NCBI GenBank assembly: GCA_905221605.1
Contig: CAJNDS010000433.1
Span: 45,001 to 97,500 of the forward strand
Source: Symbiodinium natans
Taxonomy: Eukaryota; Sar; Dinophyceae; Suessiales; Symbiodiniaceae
Direction: 5' to 3'
Length of the DNA: 52,500 bases
The notes beneath the pieces were generated by a model. The model saw only the letters and a list, made by a program, of their open reading frames with translations. It was not told the DNA's origin and made no database searches. The position numbers and the translations under genes are program-made. Below are positions 1 through 9,994 of the stretch, piece after piece. The stretch's first letter is position 1. Every line of letters begins with the position of its first letter.

Positions 1-602
1 AAACAAGGGTTTAATTGGGTCTCCTCAACCCCGCCTGAACCCTGAATGCTAAACTCCTTCACTTCAGGGACTTTTGCTTCAGGGCCTCGGTTCCAAACTT
101 AGAAGTCCAGAGATCAAAACTCTACGCAGAAGACACACGACTCCACGGCCATTTTAAAGCCATAGAAGCCCTTTACAGATTTCCTCTATAAGAACCTCTG
201 AGCTTCTCGACGCGTCTGTGAGAGTCGTCAAGCGCCTTCGAACAGCGTTCAGTGGCCTTGAGCCCCTTTTGGGCACCTTGAACTGAAGCGTCTAGAGGTG
301 CCTTCAAGCAGCCGTCCGGCGCCGTCGAGCGTAGTTCTGCACAAACCTCGAGGAAACACGGAGCCCCGCAGAGTGTTCAAGAGGGGCAGAGACGTCTTGG
401 TAACCGTTAAAACCCCTGCAACGCGTATTATACAGCCCTACATAACTAGATAAGATTCCCAAGTGGTCTTACAGAAACTCGTCCGCACTAACGACTTTGG
501 AATCGGAACAGTTGAATTGGCTTTCCTATGCCTTTTACCCCCTCTTGCTTGGTACTCTAAGCCTGAATGAAAAACAGACTTCAGACTCGCACTGGCTGCA
601 AG
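1..602. other. no supportable gene
   Basis: No open segment with convincing splice signals or codon bias was found here. The sequence has loosely repeated CCTTGAA/CCTTCAA words between about 190 and 320, but no clear tandem period. Confidence 0.4.
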
Positions 603-1050
603 GAAGCTGTGAGGTGCGCGCTGGAATGTGGAGGGGGGATGGCATGCGATGGAGAAGACAAGCCAGTGCTCCACGTGGCTGCGCGCCAGGGCTTCGCTGA
701 GGGCCTCGTGCTCATGCTCCAGGCCGGCACCCAAGTGCGGGCACTTCACCCTTCAAACCCTTTATAAGCCCTTTTAAACCCTTTGAACCAAATTGAAGCC
801 CTTTTGAACCTTTTGAAACCCTTTAGACTCTAGACCCAAAGCGGCCGAATGACAAGCAACACCATGAGGGCAACTGCCCCAGGTTGTGGGACCAATCTTT
901 TCTGCATGGGCATTTTGCAGGGACGACCGGTGCAAGGATCTGGGGATAGCTGTTCCTGTAGAGAGGGGGGGGGGGCACAAGGCCTCATAGGCCTGCGCGT
1001 TCTCCAGGCTGGCTTTAACCCGAATCTCCCAGACACGCTACTCACTCAGC
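603..1050 (+). CDS. ankyrin-like exons of an unidentified gene (partial)
   Basis: The open segment 603-734 follows CTGCAAG and ends at a possible GTGCGG donor. It is exactly 44 codons and reads as ankyrin sequence: the stretch PVLHVAARQGFAEGLVLMLQ has the usual turn, helix, turn, helix pattern. A second open segment starts after TTTTGCAG at 920, is in the same phase, and carries GLIGLRVLQAGFNPN, which resembles the second helix and loop of an ankyrin repeat. A run of G residues at about 963-974 sits inside it and could shift the frame. No start codon or terminator of the gene is visible. The strand matches the exons that follow at 1124-2086, so it may be the same gene. Ankyrin repeats normally bind other proteins; nothing more specific can be said. 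Confidence 0.35.
765..835. repeat. degenerate CCCTTTTGAA repeat
   Basis: About five imperfect copies of an AACCCTTTTGAA-like word lie in a row (AAACCCTTTATAAG, CCCTTTTAAACC, CCCTTTGAACC, CCCTTTTGAACC, AAACCCTTTAGAC). It recalls a decayed telomere-like tract, but the sequence is not CCCTAAA. Confidence 0.5.
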
Positions 1051-1123
1051 ATTGGTCTATGATGTTTTTGCAGAGCCGCACGTACCTTTCTTCCCACGCA
1101 GAGAGCAACGGCGTCTGAACTAG

Positions 1124-2086
1124 GAAGACCGTGTCACCATCTACGAGGCCTCGCAAGAATCCAAAGGTAGGTCAACCGAGCGAGGGGACGGCATAGCCAT
1201 ACTGCCCCGAAAGTTGCTGCCTGTAGATCTACCCTTATGTTTTCGGGTTCGTACGCTCACTTGAGGAAGTGTAAAGTTAGTGACAGTCAGTGACTTAGTG
1301 CTACACCTAGAGCCTGCCAGAAGAAAAGAGGCATTCCAAAGGCATCGCAGAAGCACCTCGAAGGCTTCTACAGTACTCCAAACATCAAGACCAAGACCCC
1401 CCCACCTGCAAAGGCGAGTAGTCATGGCGTCTGTTGTCAGATTCCCCTATGGCCCTATGCAACGACCAAAGAGAGACATGTTATCTGGAACATGGTCCTG
1501 GTAGAATGCAAGCACTGCCGAGTAGCTCTGAGCCAGTACACCCAATACGCCATGTTTGGTGGCGAATTTCTCGATGCTACCCAAGCTCCAGACCGGTGTC
1601 TCGGAGACTGACCTTCTCGTCCAGCCCCTCGCAACTACGCTGCCAGAGCAGACACCTGCGATGCTCCTGTACGTCTTCTCCGCCGCTCTAAAATCACATT
1701 GTGCGTGCAAACTGAAGAGACATCTGCCCGAGCTGCGGTCCTTTCCGCTCTGACTCTGCATGGCTTCGTCCTCACATCATCGAGCGTATCCTCAAGGCGC
1801 TTGTACCGGCGATGCGGCTACGAGTGAAGGAAGGCTCGGTGAAAGTTCCAGGGACTTTGCATATGTCTGCAGTTTTTGCAAAATGGTATTGGGAAGAATC
1901 ACAGCACGGGTCCTGCTCGACGCGTGCAGGCTCCGGCACTCCCCTACCCCCAGCCGAAGGTTCTCCAGTGGGTCGTGGTGAGCCTTGCATTAGCCACGGC
2001 GCGTGGGCATCTGTCATCTGATCCTACCGCGATAGCATGTCAAACAGCAGCTTGCTGTGATTGTGTGCTTCACGTACGGACGCTGA
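1124..2086 (+). CDS. multi-exon hypothetical gene with two CxxC pairs
   Basis: Six short open segments can be joined in phase: 1124-1166, 1313-1417, 1505-1595, 1718-1823, 1873-1977 and 2036-2086. All implied introns are GT-AG (GTAGGT, GTAGTC, GTGTCT, GTGAAG and GTGAGC donors) and 49 to 146 nt long. The joined frame carries EDRVTIYEASQESK, then a Lys/Pro-rich stretch, then CKHC, and, after the next junction, CPSC. These two cysteine pairs about 34 residues apart could bind zinc. The following segment HIIERILKALVPAMRLR looks helical. The frame ends at TGA 2084-2086. No start codon is seen, so the 5' end is missing or lies in the ankyrin-like exons upstream. Other frames are also open at 1600-1830, so individual exons may be wrong. 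No family is recognised. Confidence 0.4.
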
Positions 2087-2203
2087 CCTGAGAGAAAGCA
2101 CCGATGATGATGCCCATGGCCTGCCCCATGGCTACCTTGCAGGACACACCTACAAAAGACAACCAACACTAGCAACTCATGCAGTATCACGCAGTCTCTA
2201 CAG

Positions 2204-2479
2204 GGCTTGGTAGCCATGTGCTGGGTACCGTGCAAGACGGTAGCGGCTGGCCCTCCAGACGCGTACAGCCGTGAAGCTCGGCTGCATGATGCTGATCTTA
2301 ACTTAGCATCGATAGCCCTGATCGACCTTGAATTTGTTGGCAGGAGCGGTCTATCTATCTCTGTATGCAAAAGGGCATGCTCGCCGTGGAGCCGCCAAGC
2401 AGCTGCAGGGCCAGCAAATGTCGACTACATGTTGACGGATCCTGTCATGAGCAGCCCCGCCCTCAATTCGTTGCACTGA
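2204..2479 (+). CDS. hypothetical exon, 90 codons
   Basis: The open segment follows CTCTACAG and runs to TGA 2477-2479. It reads MCWVPCKTVAAGPPDAYSRE and then a helical, acidic stretch LHDADLNLASIALIDLEF. A possible GTATGC donor near 2362 could end it earlier. It is close behind the 1124-2086 exons and on the same strand, so it may be a later exon of that gene, but a phase-consistent junction could not be shown. Function is not recognisable. Confidence 0.35.
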   Translation, partial: GLVAMCWVPCKTVAAGPPDAYSREARLHDADLNLASIALIDLEFVGRSGLSISVCKRACSPWSRQAAAGPANVDYMLTDPVMSSPALNSLH

Positions 2480-3233
2480 CGAAATCAGCGCTCTCCAACC
2501 CTGCTAGTGCGGTCACCACACGGCAACATGAACTTAATGCTGCAGGGGCATGTCCGACGCTCAACCTGCGCTGAGGGTTTGGGGACACCAAAGAAATCGC
2601 CACAAACGATTGGGGCAATTTCTTGCCAAGCGATACCCATACATGTCGCAAGCTGTGACACAGCTCGCCTGCAGCACCGGTCCTGCGCACTTTTCCTGTG
2701 GCGTTAGAGGCTGCGCAGGGCAACAGCTAACCTCACAATGATGGGATCAACCAAGCCGCAGTAGCTATCTTAGCGCACAAAGATTCCACAACGTTGGATG
2801 TAAGTTTGCCGTTCCCTCTCACTGTGAGGATGGTCCGTGCAGGAGGCTGACCTTTGCAGGCAGAGCCAGGCCATTAACCTCCAAGGTTGCATGCACCATG
2901 ACTTCCGACTTGTCAGCCCGAGCACTACGAGTCTGGCCCCTAAGGCCCTACAAGTAACTAAGACTTAGTTGCTACGTCTTGCTTCAGGAGTTTCAAAAGC
3001 CGAGCTGCGATTGCACGCCCTGCACCTGTCCCCCCTACCCCCCTCTACACCCCCCTTCCCCCCCCCGACACCTCCTCCTTATCTTGTCGCTATGCTTTCC
3101 ACATGTTTTTCTCCGCCACCCCTGCTCTGCCCTTCCCCCCCCCCCCCCACCACCGCCTCCCTTATCCATTCCTGTTGTCTCGCCGCTGCCGCCACCACAA
3201 GCCGGGCCGCGTAGCTTAAACATTGGTACTCAG
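2480..3233. other. no confident gene; pyrimidine-rich tract
   Basis: Short open frames occur on both strands at 2550-2740, but none can be preferred. From about 3030 to 3200 the plus strand is strongly pyrimidine-rich, with C runs at 3060 and 3137-3149. This could serve as the polypyrimidine tract for the exon that starts at 3234. Confidence 0.4.
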
Positions 3234-3386
3234 CAAACAAGCCCGGATGACACTTCAAGTTCGGGCCGAGAATTGCTGCAAGGGGCAGGCTTCAGAATGG
3301 CAGAGTAGCAGCTCTCCCTGGACAAGTCTGCAACTGGAAGCCACCTGCGGCATCTCCTCACAAAGGCTTGAGACTGGCCACGAAAG
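3234..3386 (+). CDS. candidate internal exon, 51 codons
   Basis: The segment lies between the acceptor GGTACTCAG and the good donor GAAAG|GTATAT. It is preceded by a long pyrimidine-rich tract. In frame it reads ARMTLQVRAENCCKGQASEW followed by a Ser-rich part and LQLEATCGISSQRLETGHE. It starts and ends in the same phase (153 nt), so skipping it would not shift the frame. No family is recognised. Confidence 0.35.
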
Positions 3387-4013
3387 GTATATACGCGGGC
3401 CTGACAAACTGTTTGCAACGCCGGCGAAATGTGCCCTGAACTGTTTGCTCGACCCATGCTTCTGGGCTCCAGAAACCTTCACTTTCATTCACTGCAGACA
3501 GACATGAGCTGAAACTTTGAGGATGCAAGAAGAGTGCGCTGCACGTCTAAACTCACAAACTTGGATCCTTCCAGCCCTTCATTTCCAGGCACGGTATGAT
3601 CGCTTGTAAAAAGTTGGGGGTGAGTGCGCTGGCTAGGAACACCCACTGGGCTGCTAGAGTTCATCGTTCCAGCAAGAACATTTAAGACAGTTTCCAACAA
3701 GCAAGCTTCTTGGCTGTGTTCCACAACCTTTGGGGGGCTTGGGGGGGTGGGGGGGTAGCCTCAAGACCTGAAGATTGATGGAATCAATCATTTGTGCATT
3801 TGAAAGGGGGGGGGGGCCGTGGCCACTAAGTCATTGATTTTCATTCCACGGCTGGCCCGCGGTCGTTTTGATTGATTGGTAAACGGCAACTCTCGCACCC
3901 TTTCTGTGCCTGTCTTCAGCCTTTGATTTTCCATCGCTCTTCATGTTGTTGCGAACTTGAGCACTGTGTGTGCCCGGTGTCAATGCTAAGCCGAAAACCT
4001 AAACTCTCGTGGC
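3387..4013. other. no gene; G-rich tracts
   Basis: No convincing coding segment. The plus strand has G-rich stretches at 3731-3756 and a run of about 11 G at 3806-3816. The remainder is low in exon-like signals. Confidence 0.4.
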
Positions 4014-4205
4014 CTACTCGGTGCACGAGACGAGCACAGGCGTGTTGAGCAACAGGCTCCTGCACATCTTTCCCGGAGCGCAGTTCAGCATGGAGACCTT
4101 GGACTCAATTGCTGCAGCAACTGGAGACAGACCCCGGACAGTTTCTTCATTGCAGCCCATGAAAGAAAGCATGGCCAGCGCAACCAAAACTGCCTCCCGA
4201 ACTCC
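4014..4205 (-). CDS. candidate terminal exon, helical hypothetical protein
   Basis: On the minus strand the acceptor ATATCTCACAG is followed by 64 codons ending in TAG. The product begins GVREAVLVALAMLSFMGC and continues with VRGLSPVAAAIESKVSML, giving two amphipathic helices. This pattern would fit an alpha-solenoid (ARM/HEAT-like) protein, but that is only a guess from helix spacing. It begins in phase 0. The opposite strand is also open (79 codons) but has poorer composition. Confidence 0.35.
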   Translation of the reverse strand, partial: GVREAVLVALAMLSFMGCNEETVRGLSPVAAAIESKVSMLNCAPGKMCRSLLLNTPVLVSCTE

Positions 4206-4619
4206 CTGTGAGATATGCCTTGCAACATGTTGCAAGGCATGGTGGTAGAAAGAGTCGGTGCTGAAGATTGCTGAAATTGATCCAGAGAGAACGGGTCACC
4301 AACAAGCCAACCACTACTCAACCGCACCTGCGATGGGAACAAAGGTCTCGCATGCCATCTTCGACGTCCAGTACAGCTCGTAGCATTCAACTATTCTCGG
4401 CACAATGCCGCTAAAACCCCTGCTATACCGACCAGCACAAGTCTTCTTTAGACCCGCCAAGCTCTTATCATCTCAAAATGTTGTGGTTTCAAGTCCTCAA
4501 TGCAGTGTGCCCTTTTAACGGTACTCATAATGTCATATTCCGTCATTTTGTATCAATGCACCCTGGAATCACACATGTCACATGTTCTACCTTGTGCCAG
4601 TTGCTTACGTACGCTGGGT

Positions 4620-4793
4620 TTATGTCAGCGCCCACCTCCGCAAAGGAATCCGGGAAATTGCCAGCCAGGGCATTGCAGCAACCCACGGCTCCTTGTGGCA
4701 GGGGCTCCGGACTCCCAGGGTGTTGGCGATGTCTGGGGATGAGCACTGTTCGACAACACAGTCTGAGACATACTTGCCGATGAAATCTTGCAG
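4620..4793 (-). CDS. candidate exon, possibly same gene as 4014-4205
   Basis: After the acceptor ATGCTACAG the frame reads LQDFIGKYVSDCVVEQCSS and PDIANTLGVRS. The second half reads better in another frame (LPQGAVGCCNALAGNFPDSF), which suggests either a short intron near GGAGTCCGG or a frameshift. Strand and helical character agree with the exon at 4014-4205. Not recognisable. Confidence 0.25.
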   Translation of the reverse strand: MQDFIGKYVSDCVVEQCSSPDIANTLGVRSPCHKEPWVAAMPWLAISRIPLRRWALT

Positions 4794-5043
4794 CTGTAGC
4801 ATGCTATGAGGTACAAACAGAACAAGTACTAAAAGGTGAGATACTGTAATGTGAGTGTATGGTGTCCGGCTGGTGTCAGGCCTCTCTGTTCTCAACGATG
4901 TCGTGGAGGAGCAACATCCATCACGATAAGCACCACACAATCCAACAATTGCCGCAATGTGCCATACCGTAAAATTACAAGCCTCTTCCCGAGCAGGGCA
5001 TCAACGACCGACAAGGACATCTTGGAGTAAACCTTTACAACTA

Positions 5044-5901
5044 CTAAGCCCACCCGTGAACGCAAACAAAAAGCGCCCTGAACCGTAGCTCGTTTTTTTT
5101 TCGACATCTTGTCTTCTTCGTCAATCTGAAGAATGCCAGCTTGGCTCTGCCTCTGGCAGCCTGGGCGGCTCTCATGCCAGCACGGCTGACTTTCTCTCTA
5201 TCCGCGCCGGCAGCGAGCAGCAAACGGACAACTTCTAAGTGACCACGTCCGGCTGCGCGACAGAGGGCCGTCTCGCCATGCATGTTGGCATGGTCGGTGT
5301 GAGATCCAGCTTCCACCAGCAACCGCGCGATTCCGGTATTTCCTCGGACAGATGCGCAAATGAGCGCTGTTTCGCCATAGACGTTCGCAACGTTTGTGGA
5401 AGACCCTGCCTGCAGCAGCAACTGCACCATGTCGAAATGGCGCCTGTAAGCTGCGCAGATGAGAGCTGTGTTGCCTTCGTTGTCGGTTGCGTCTATCCTT
5501 GCCTCTGCTTCAAGCAGAAGTTGCACCACCTCAAGGTGCCCAGAGCATGCAGCCATCAGAAGAGGGGGCATGCCGTTGTTGGTGCTGTTCATGTTTGGAT
5601 TCTGAGGTCGGTGTAGGATAGCGCTCACGGAAACCGTCGAGCCACTCGCTGCTGCCCATGCCAGATCATCTGCATGCTCCTGCAGGGTGTCTGGGAAGGA
5701 CAGCAGCACCAACTGCACATCAGCCGCAAGATCGAACATGAAATCATCATGCAATGGACGACCATTGCACAGGAGGTACTGTCTGAATCGCGGCACCCCC
5801 AAGAGGCTGTGCAAGTGTCGCTTCAAGTTCTTCACGACACTCAACTCTGCTATGGGGAGGCAGGCGACCTCTTCCCCCGACAGGCAGCGAACACGCAGCA
5901 T
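5044..5901 (-). CDS. ubiquitin-like / ankyrin repeat protein
   Basis: An intact intronless 285-residue ORF from ATG 5901 to a stop at 5044. Residues 1-68 form a beta-grasp-like, ubiquitin-type segment beginning MLRVRCLSGEEV and ending VQLVLLSF. Residues 76-107 look like a worn ankyrin repeat, followed by four clear ones at about 110-139, 143-172, 176-205 and 209-238, with the usual GxTAL...A...GH...V..LL..G motifs (for example GNTALICAAYRRHFDMVQLL and GETALCRAAGRGHLEVVRLL). The last 45 residues are basic (AKLAFFRLTKKTRCRKKN). This architecture is abundant in symbiodiniacean dinoflagellates. The role is protein binding with unknown partners. The short intronless form would fit a retrocopy, but no relic spliced-leader sequence is seen upstream. 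It is the most secure gene in the window. Confidence 0.85.
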   Translation of the reverse strand: MLRVRCLSGEEVACLPIAELSVVKNLKRHLHSLLGVPRFRQYLLCNGRPLHDDFMFDLAADVQLVLLSFPDTLQEHADDLAWAAASGSTVSVSAILHRPQNPNMNSTNNGMPPLLMAACSGHLEVVQLLLEAEARIDATDNEGNTALICAAYRRHFDMVQLLLQAGSSTNVANVYGETALICASVRGNTGIARLLVEAGSHTDHANMHGETALCRAAGRGHLEVVRLLLAAGADREKVSRAGMRAAQAARGRAKLAFFRLTKKTRCRKKNELRFRALFVCVHGWA

Positions 5902-6225
5902 CGACCAAGAATACGAAGAATATGGTAGTAACCGGTAGTAGGCGATACAAACCCTCTGTTCTGTGCTTTGGGCCGACAGCCAGCAAACTTATCCAGACCC
6001 TGACACTTGCAAGCAATCCGACATACGAAGCCTTACTCGCGCCCTCTCCTCTGCCGCCCGGCCTTCGACAATGTGCTTGACGATTGAACATCAGGCGACC
6101 ATGAATCGGTGGCCACGCCCTGTGCGCAGAGCTGATAGGGGACGGGACCGCTCGGGGCGTTTCGGGCTGCGATTTGAAGTGTTAAGGGATATGCATATAC
6201 CTATATATATATATATAGAAACATG

Positions 6226-6260
<35 letters not shown>

Positions 6261-6349
6261 TAAATACTAGGCTTTCTGGCGGGGGTGAGCTCGAACACCC
6301 CACCTTCAAAACCACTTTGAACTCGACTGGATCCAACCACCTTGAGTAG
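5902..6349. other. upstream flank of ankyrin gene, no other gene
   Basis: Open frames on both strands here are short and without splice support. No TATA or other promoter motif can be asserted for the ankyrin gene. The region includes the TA microsatellite at 6199-6257. Confidence 0.35.
6199..6257. repeat. (TA)n microsatellite
   Basis: Two TA-dinucleotide tracts (about 6203-6219 and 6233-6257) are separated by GAAACATGATATGTG. They create spurious Ile/Tyr-rich frames. Confidence 0.9.
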
Positions 6350-6580
6350 GCATCCTTTCCTGGCAGGCCTGTGCGTGGATCACTTGCACTTCGGGACGGG
6401 GACGGCATGCGGGTGCTCCGCCACGATGACTCGGAAACTGAGTTGGAGGTCAGCAATGACACCACGTGGCGGATTGGCTCGCCATGTCAGCGGCGAGACC
6501 CGGGCTTTGGCAAGGGCGCACCTGTCAAGTGCTTGAAAGCCTTGGGCGTGTGGCAAAGATGGATTGAAAGCGTGAACTGA
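6350..6580 (+). CDS. candidate terminal exon (strand uncertain)
   Basis: On the plus strand, AG at 6348-6349 is followed by 76 codons ending in TGA 6578-6580. The frame has an acidic patch MRVLRHDDSETELEVSND and ends WQRWIESVN. The minus strand is also plausible: there 6465-6301 reads PGKDAYSRWLDPVEFKVVLK up to a TTGAAG|GTGGGG donor. Only one of the two can be real, and I cannot decide without transcripts. No family is recognised on either strand. Confidence 0.3.
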   Translation, partial: ASFPGRPVRGSLALRDGDGMRVLRHDDSETELEVSNDTTWRIGSPCQRRDPGFGKGAPVKCLKALGVWQRWIESVN

Positions 6581-7298
6581 TGGGATCTGCTCAAATGTGA
6601 AGGCTCGCCAATTCAACCATGGCACAAACACGTGGTACGGTAGTTCCAAGACAGCAGACAAGTGCCAGGGCGATGGTGGGACATGCCAAAGTTAGGGATT
6701 GGTGAAAGACATGCAAGCAAGCAATAAGGCACCTAGTGTTTTCTGTATAAGTGCAGGCAACATGTAATATCATGTGATCAAAGTTTGCGTGCGTTACGCT
6801 TCTCCCGTCGGTATTGCGAGTGCAACCAGAAACTGAAACTGCTTTGTGTGCTCAGCATCGCCACTGCTAAAGGTTGCATTCGCGCAAATTAGGTTGGGCT
6901 GCAATGCCATGTCCAAGCTACTCAAATTACATTCCGCACGCATGTAACTAGGCAGCGAGGCGTATGCCACATGTTCCGGTCCGCGTCAGTTCCTTCTGTC
7001 AACAAGGGTGCGATAAGTGTGGAATCCCAGCACGAATTGCAGATCAACGCGTGATTGCAGTGTGAGTTGCATAAGCACGTCCTCATAAGCCTTGGCAACC
7101 TCTTGCCAAGCGTTTCACACCCGCACCTCGCAGCTTCGGCGCTGGTGTACCACTGACGAAGACAACACCAGAACACAACAGGTTTGTGCAACCCACATGC
7201 TTGTTGAGGCAGGTAGGTCGAACAATTTTTTCCAAAAAGGATGCAAAAGGAGCCCCCCCCCCCCGTCCCGTACCACATCCCTGGCTCGATGTCAAAAG
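6581..7298. other. no confident gene
   Basis: No well-supported exon. A run of 14 C residues at about 7252-7265 ends shortly before the exon starting at 7299. Confidence 0.4.
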
Positions 7299-7694
7299 CT
7301 TCCTAAAGCTCGGGTCTTTCTCAGATAGCCAGCTACAGCAAAAGCTTCCCCCAATTCAGGTTTGTCGGCACTCTTCCTCTCTTTGTTCTCTCTTGTTTTC
7401 TCTCGCTCTCTCTCGATCTGTCCCTCTCTGTCTCTCCCAGTCACGCTCTCTCTCACCCAGACCCGTACCATACCACCACGCCTCCAGCATCACACCCACC
7501 CACGCACCCACCCCAGGCCCACAGCACCAACCGCATCGCAAACACCATCACCGCACCACAACGAATCCGATGCCCCTGCCATGTCACCATCGGACTGAGA
7601 TGAGGATGAAGCACACGCTGCTCGTGATCGTGCCGGTGGTGATGACGAAAAGGATGGCAATGATGCTGATGGCGACGACGACGACGACGATGAT
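7299..7694 (+). CDS. two-exon hypothetical gene with acidic tail, interrupted by TGA
   Basis: Exon 7299-7359 reads FLKLGSFSDSQLQQKLPPIQ and ends at a CAG|GTTTGT donor. After a CT-rich intron, ACGCCTCCAG opens exon 7488-7694, which joins in phase. It is His/Pro/Thr-rich, then reads HNESDAPAMSPSD, meets an in-frame TGA at 7596-7598, and continues in the same frame as DEDEAHAARDRAGGDDEKDG with a run of Asp up to a GTGGGT donor. The frame beyond the donor stays open to 8138. The stop in the middle of an otherwise open acidic region suggests a nonsense mutation (pseudogene) or a true end of the protein. Recoding is possible but unsupported. Function unknown. Confidence 0.35.
7370..7460. repeat. 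CT-rich microsatellite
   Basis: A TCTC/TCTG-rich stretch lies between the two candidate exons and would supply intron pyrimidines. Confidence 0.8.
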
Positions 7695-7996
7695 GTGGGT
7701 GTGTGCATACATAACATGATACACACGATGCGGGTGTTGAAGAAGTGGGGGATAGGGGGGGTCGAGATTGATTGTTACAAGGAAATCTGTCATTATTTTC
7801 TTTTGGGAGGAGGGGTGGGAGGTCAATGGGCTCTTTCCAAGCGTCAGGGGTGGGAATGCGCTTGTGGTGTACGATGGCTTACTGCCAAGTTTTCATGCAT
7901 TATGCGACGATTGGCATCCTCAGGCCCTCGTCACCATCATCAAGTTTTCACCATCAGCTACAACATCACCGTACCAATCAACAAATATCGCGCGCC

Positions 7997-8197
7997 ATGG
8001 AGGCAGCCTCATCGACATCGTTCGGTTCAAAAATCCTCCCCCGCTCCCCACCCCCCTCCGACCAACCACTACCACCCGCCCCGCCCCCGCCATTATATGA
8101 CAGAATCTATAGCCCACACCTTTGCGGACCTTGTCTAGCCAAGGCTAAATTCAAGCCTAATTCCGCTAGCATTTGGGCCACGAGCTGGCTGTCATGA
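7997..8197 (+). CDS. small proline-rich hypothetical ORF
   Basis: ATG 7997 opens a 66-codon frame: MEAASSTSFGSKILPR, a proline-rich stretch, then LYDRIYSPHLCGPC and a short basic end. It could be a small gene, or an exon of the gene upstream. No homologue is recognised. Low complexity limits confidence. Confidence 0.25.
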   Translation: MEAASSTSFGSKILPRSPPPSDQPLPPAPPPPLYDRIYSPHLCGPCLAKAKFKPNSASIWATSWLS

Positions 8198-8226
8198 TTA
8201 GGTGCCAGAACCATTCGGCATATTCG

Positions 8227-8484
8227 CTATTCGGCTGCGAGGGCCTTCAAGTCGATGGGGCTCACATCGAAGAGGCTGAGCATTGAAGAATCCAAAGGCT
8301 GCCTCAACCGGACAACAATTCCAGTCGATGATTTCCTGTGAGCAGTGAAGGCCCGTATGGCACCGAAGGCCCGTATGGCACCGAAGGGCGTGCCCGCTCC
8401 AGAAGTACTCCCTAAAGAAACGCTTTTGAAATCATTGGGCTCACAAGTACTGCCCGTGGTGCTCGAGGAAGTGCTCCAACGCAC
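8227..8484 (-). CDS. candidate terminal exon
   Basis: A minus-strand open frame ends at TAG 8227. Its end reads LDSSMLSLFDVSPIDLKALA. It contains an 18-nt direct duplication at about 8346-8385 that doubles the hexapeptide FGAIRA in frame. The start and its acceptor are uncertain, and a second minus-strand frame is also open. No function recognised. Confidence 0.25.
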   Translation of the reverse strand: MRWSTSSSTTGSTCEPNDFKSVSLGSTSGAGTPFGAIRAFGAIRAFTAHRKSSTGIVVRLRQPLDSSMLSLFDVSPIDLKALAAE

Positions 8485-9043
8485 GAAAGCTGAACTCTGA
8501 GCCCATCGCCAGCCTTCTCAAAAAGCGAGCACAGCAGCCATGGCATAAAGCCATGGCAGTCTACATGGCAAATCCTGTGAAAAAGTGCTTTGTTAAATCT
8601 GCCTGGGCTGGGTGACTTCAAGCGATTCTGACAAGGCATACTTGTTCAAAGACTTGCTTAGCATGAGATGTGCAATTTTGAGTCAGCTTCTAGAACAACG
8701 TTCGGATAATGCCGGAGATCTACTTTGCCAATGCAAAACGAGTTGGTTGCATATAGCAGCTGCTGATCGTGGAATCCCAGTTCGACTGGGGACGCGAGGC
8801 TCTCAGATGCCCTCGGCCTTTTACCAAAAAGGGAGCATGCTAGTGCTGGGAAAATGTACGGATACCGTGACCTGCGCATCTGCAATGCCACTGCAGTCCA
8901 CCCAGGAAGACTTGCTGGCGGCATGTCGCGGCTGAGCTCTGCACTCCCTCCGGGAATGGGCTCTCAAACTGACTACAACTCACTACGCAAGTACGGCGCA
9001 GGCTCCTCGCTTGCACCGCTACGTGGGTGCAACAAGCGCGGCG
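8485..9043. other. no confident gene
   Basis: Several overlapping frames on both strands are open, including a plus-strand one at 8854-9288, but none has clear splice support. The minus-strand gene that starts upstream ends at 9044. Confidence 0.3.
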
Positions 9044-9848
9044 TCAAAGTTCTTCAAGCAGGGCGCTGCTCGCAAATTCTGGAATTCGCGTTTTCACACA
9101 GCCGCCGGGCACATCGAGCCGCTTCTGCTCAACAACCACCGCTGGCTCAGATTTCGGAGGCTTTCGGGCCTTGCGCAGCCGGCTCTTCAGGCTTTGCCTC
9201 ACCAGCTGGCACCCCAGCTGCTCTGCCTTCGTTACCTCTGCAGCTTGTTCTGGGACAAGGTGTCGCTTGGCAAGGGCTCGTTTTGTAGCCGGGAATTGAC
9301 ACTTGATGTCAGGCGTCACAACTTTTCTTCCTAGGAGCGCGTTTTGGATTGCACTCGAATAAGCAACCCCTTGCCCGCAACAGTTTGGACACACGTGCGT
9401 GAGAGCAAGGCATACCAAACAGGAACTTGCACATCTCCACTATGACAAGATCAACCAGGCAAAGTTCAGAATGGCCTCGGTGACGCAACAGCTGAGCCAC
9501 GCCCATGAAACATCCACACGAGTCCTGGGCAAGCAGCAACCGATCAAACATCAACACCTCGAATCCAACACTGCCTGCGACAACTCTCCAACCTTCTTGT
9601 CCTGTTTTTCAACCTCCAAATCCATAGCTTGAGAAAGCAACGCAGTTACTGAGCGCGTGCAAAGACCAGACTAGCCTCACGCAACTTGCTGCGAAGCTCT
9701 GCGAGCTGTTGCCGAAGGATCGGCACCTCCAATGGCAGCACGGCAGTCAGCAACAACAAGTTCTGCGCCTGTGCCCACAGCCAAGCCTCTGCTGCCGCCG
9801 CTTTCAGTTCCTCCAGCACGTTTTTGGGCTTGGCAAATTGCACGCAGC
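9044..9848 (-). CDS. coiled-coil-like multi-exon gene
   Basis: Three minus-strand segments have strong CTG/GAG/AAG codon bias. The first, from about 9848 after GAGCTAAG, reads KPKNVLEELKAAAAEAWLWA and later LRQQLAELRSKLREA, a heptad-like helix. The second, at about 9560-9625 after TTTCTCAAG, reads MDLEVEKQDKKVGELSQAVL and ends at GTGTTG. The first two can be joined in phase using a 44-nt GT-AG intron. The third ends at TGA 9044-9046 and is Lys/Arg/Glu-rich (SRLRKARKPPKSE), finishing RIPEFASSALLEEL. How the third connects is unclear. It probably encodes a coiled-coil protein. A competing plus-strand frame exists across 9011-9334. Confidence 0.45.
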
Positions 9849-9994
9849 CTTAGCTCCACACGCCTAATGGAGCTTACGACTGGCACGCAGCATCAATCAA
9901 GCGCCACGCAGGCTGGCACCTCTGGGTCAAAGTAGCCGCCTCGTTTGGGGAAGTGCTGGCGTGTCTGGAGTGAACGTGTTTAGCGCGCATTGCC

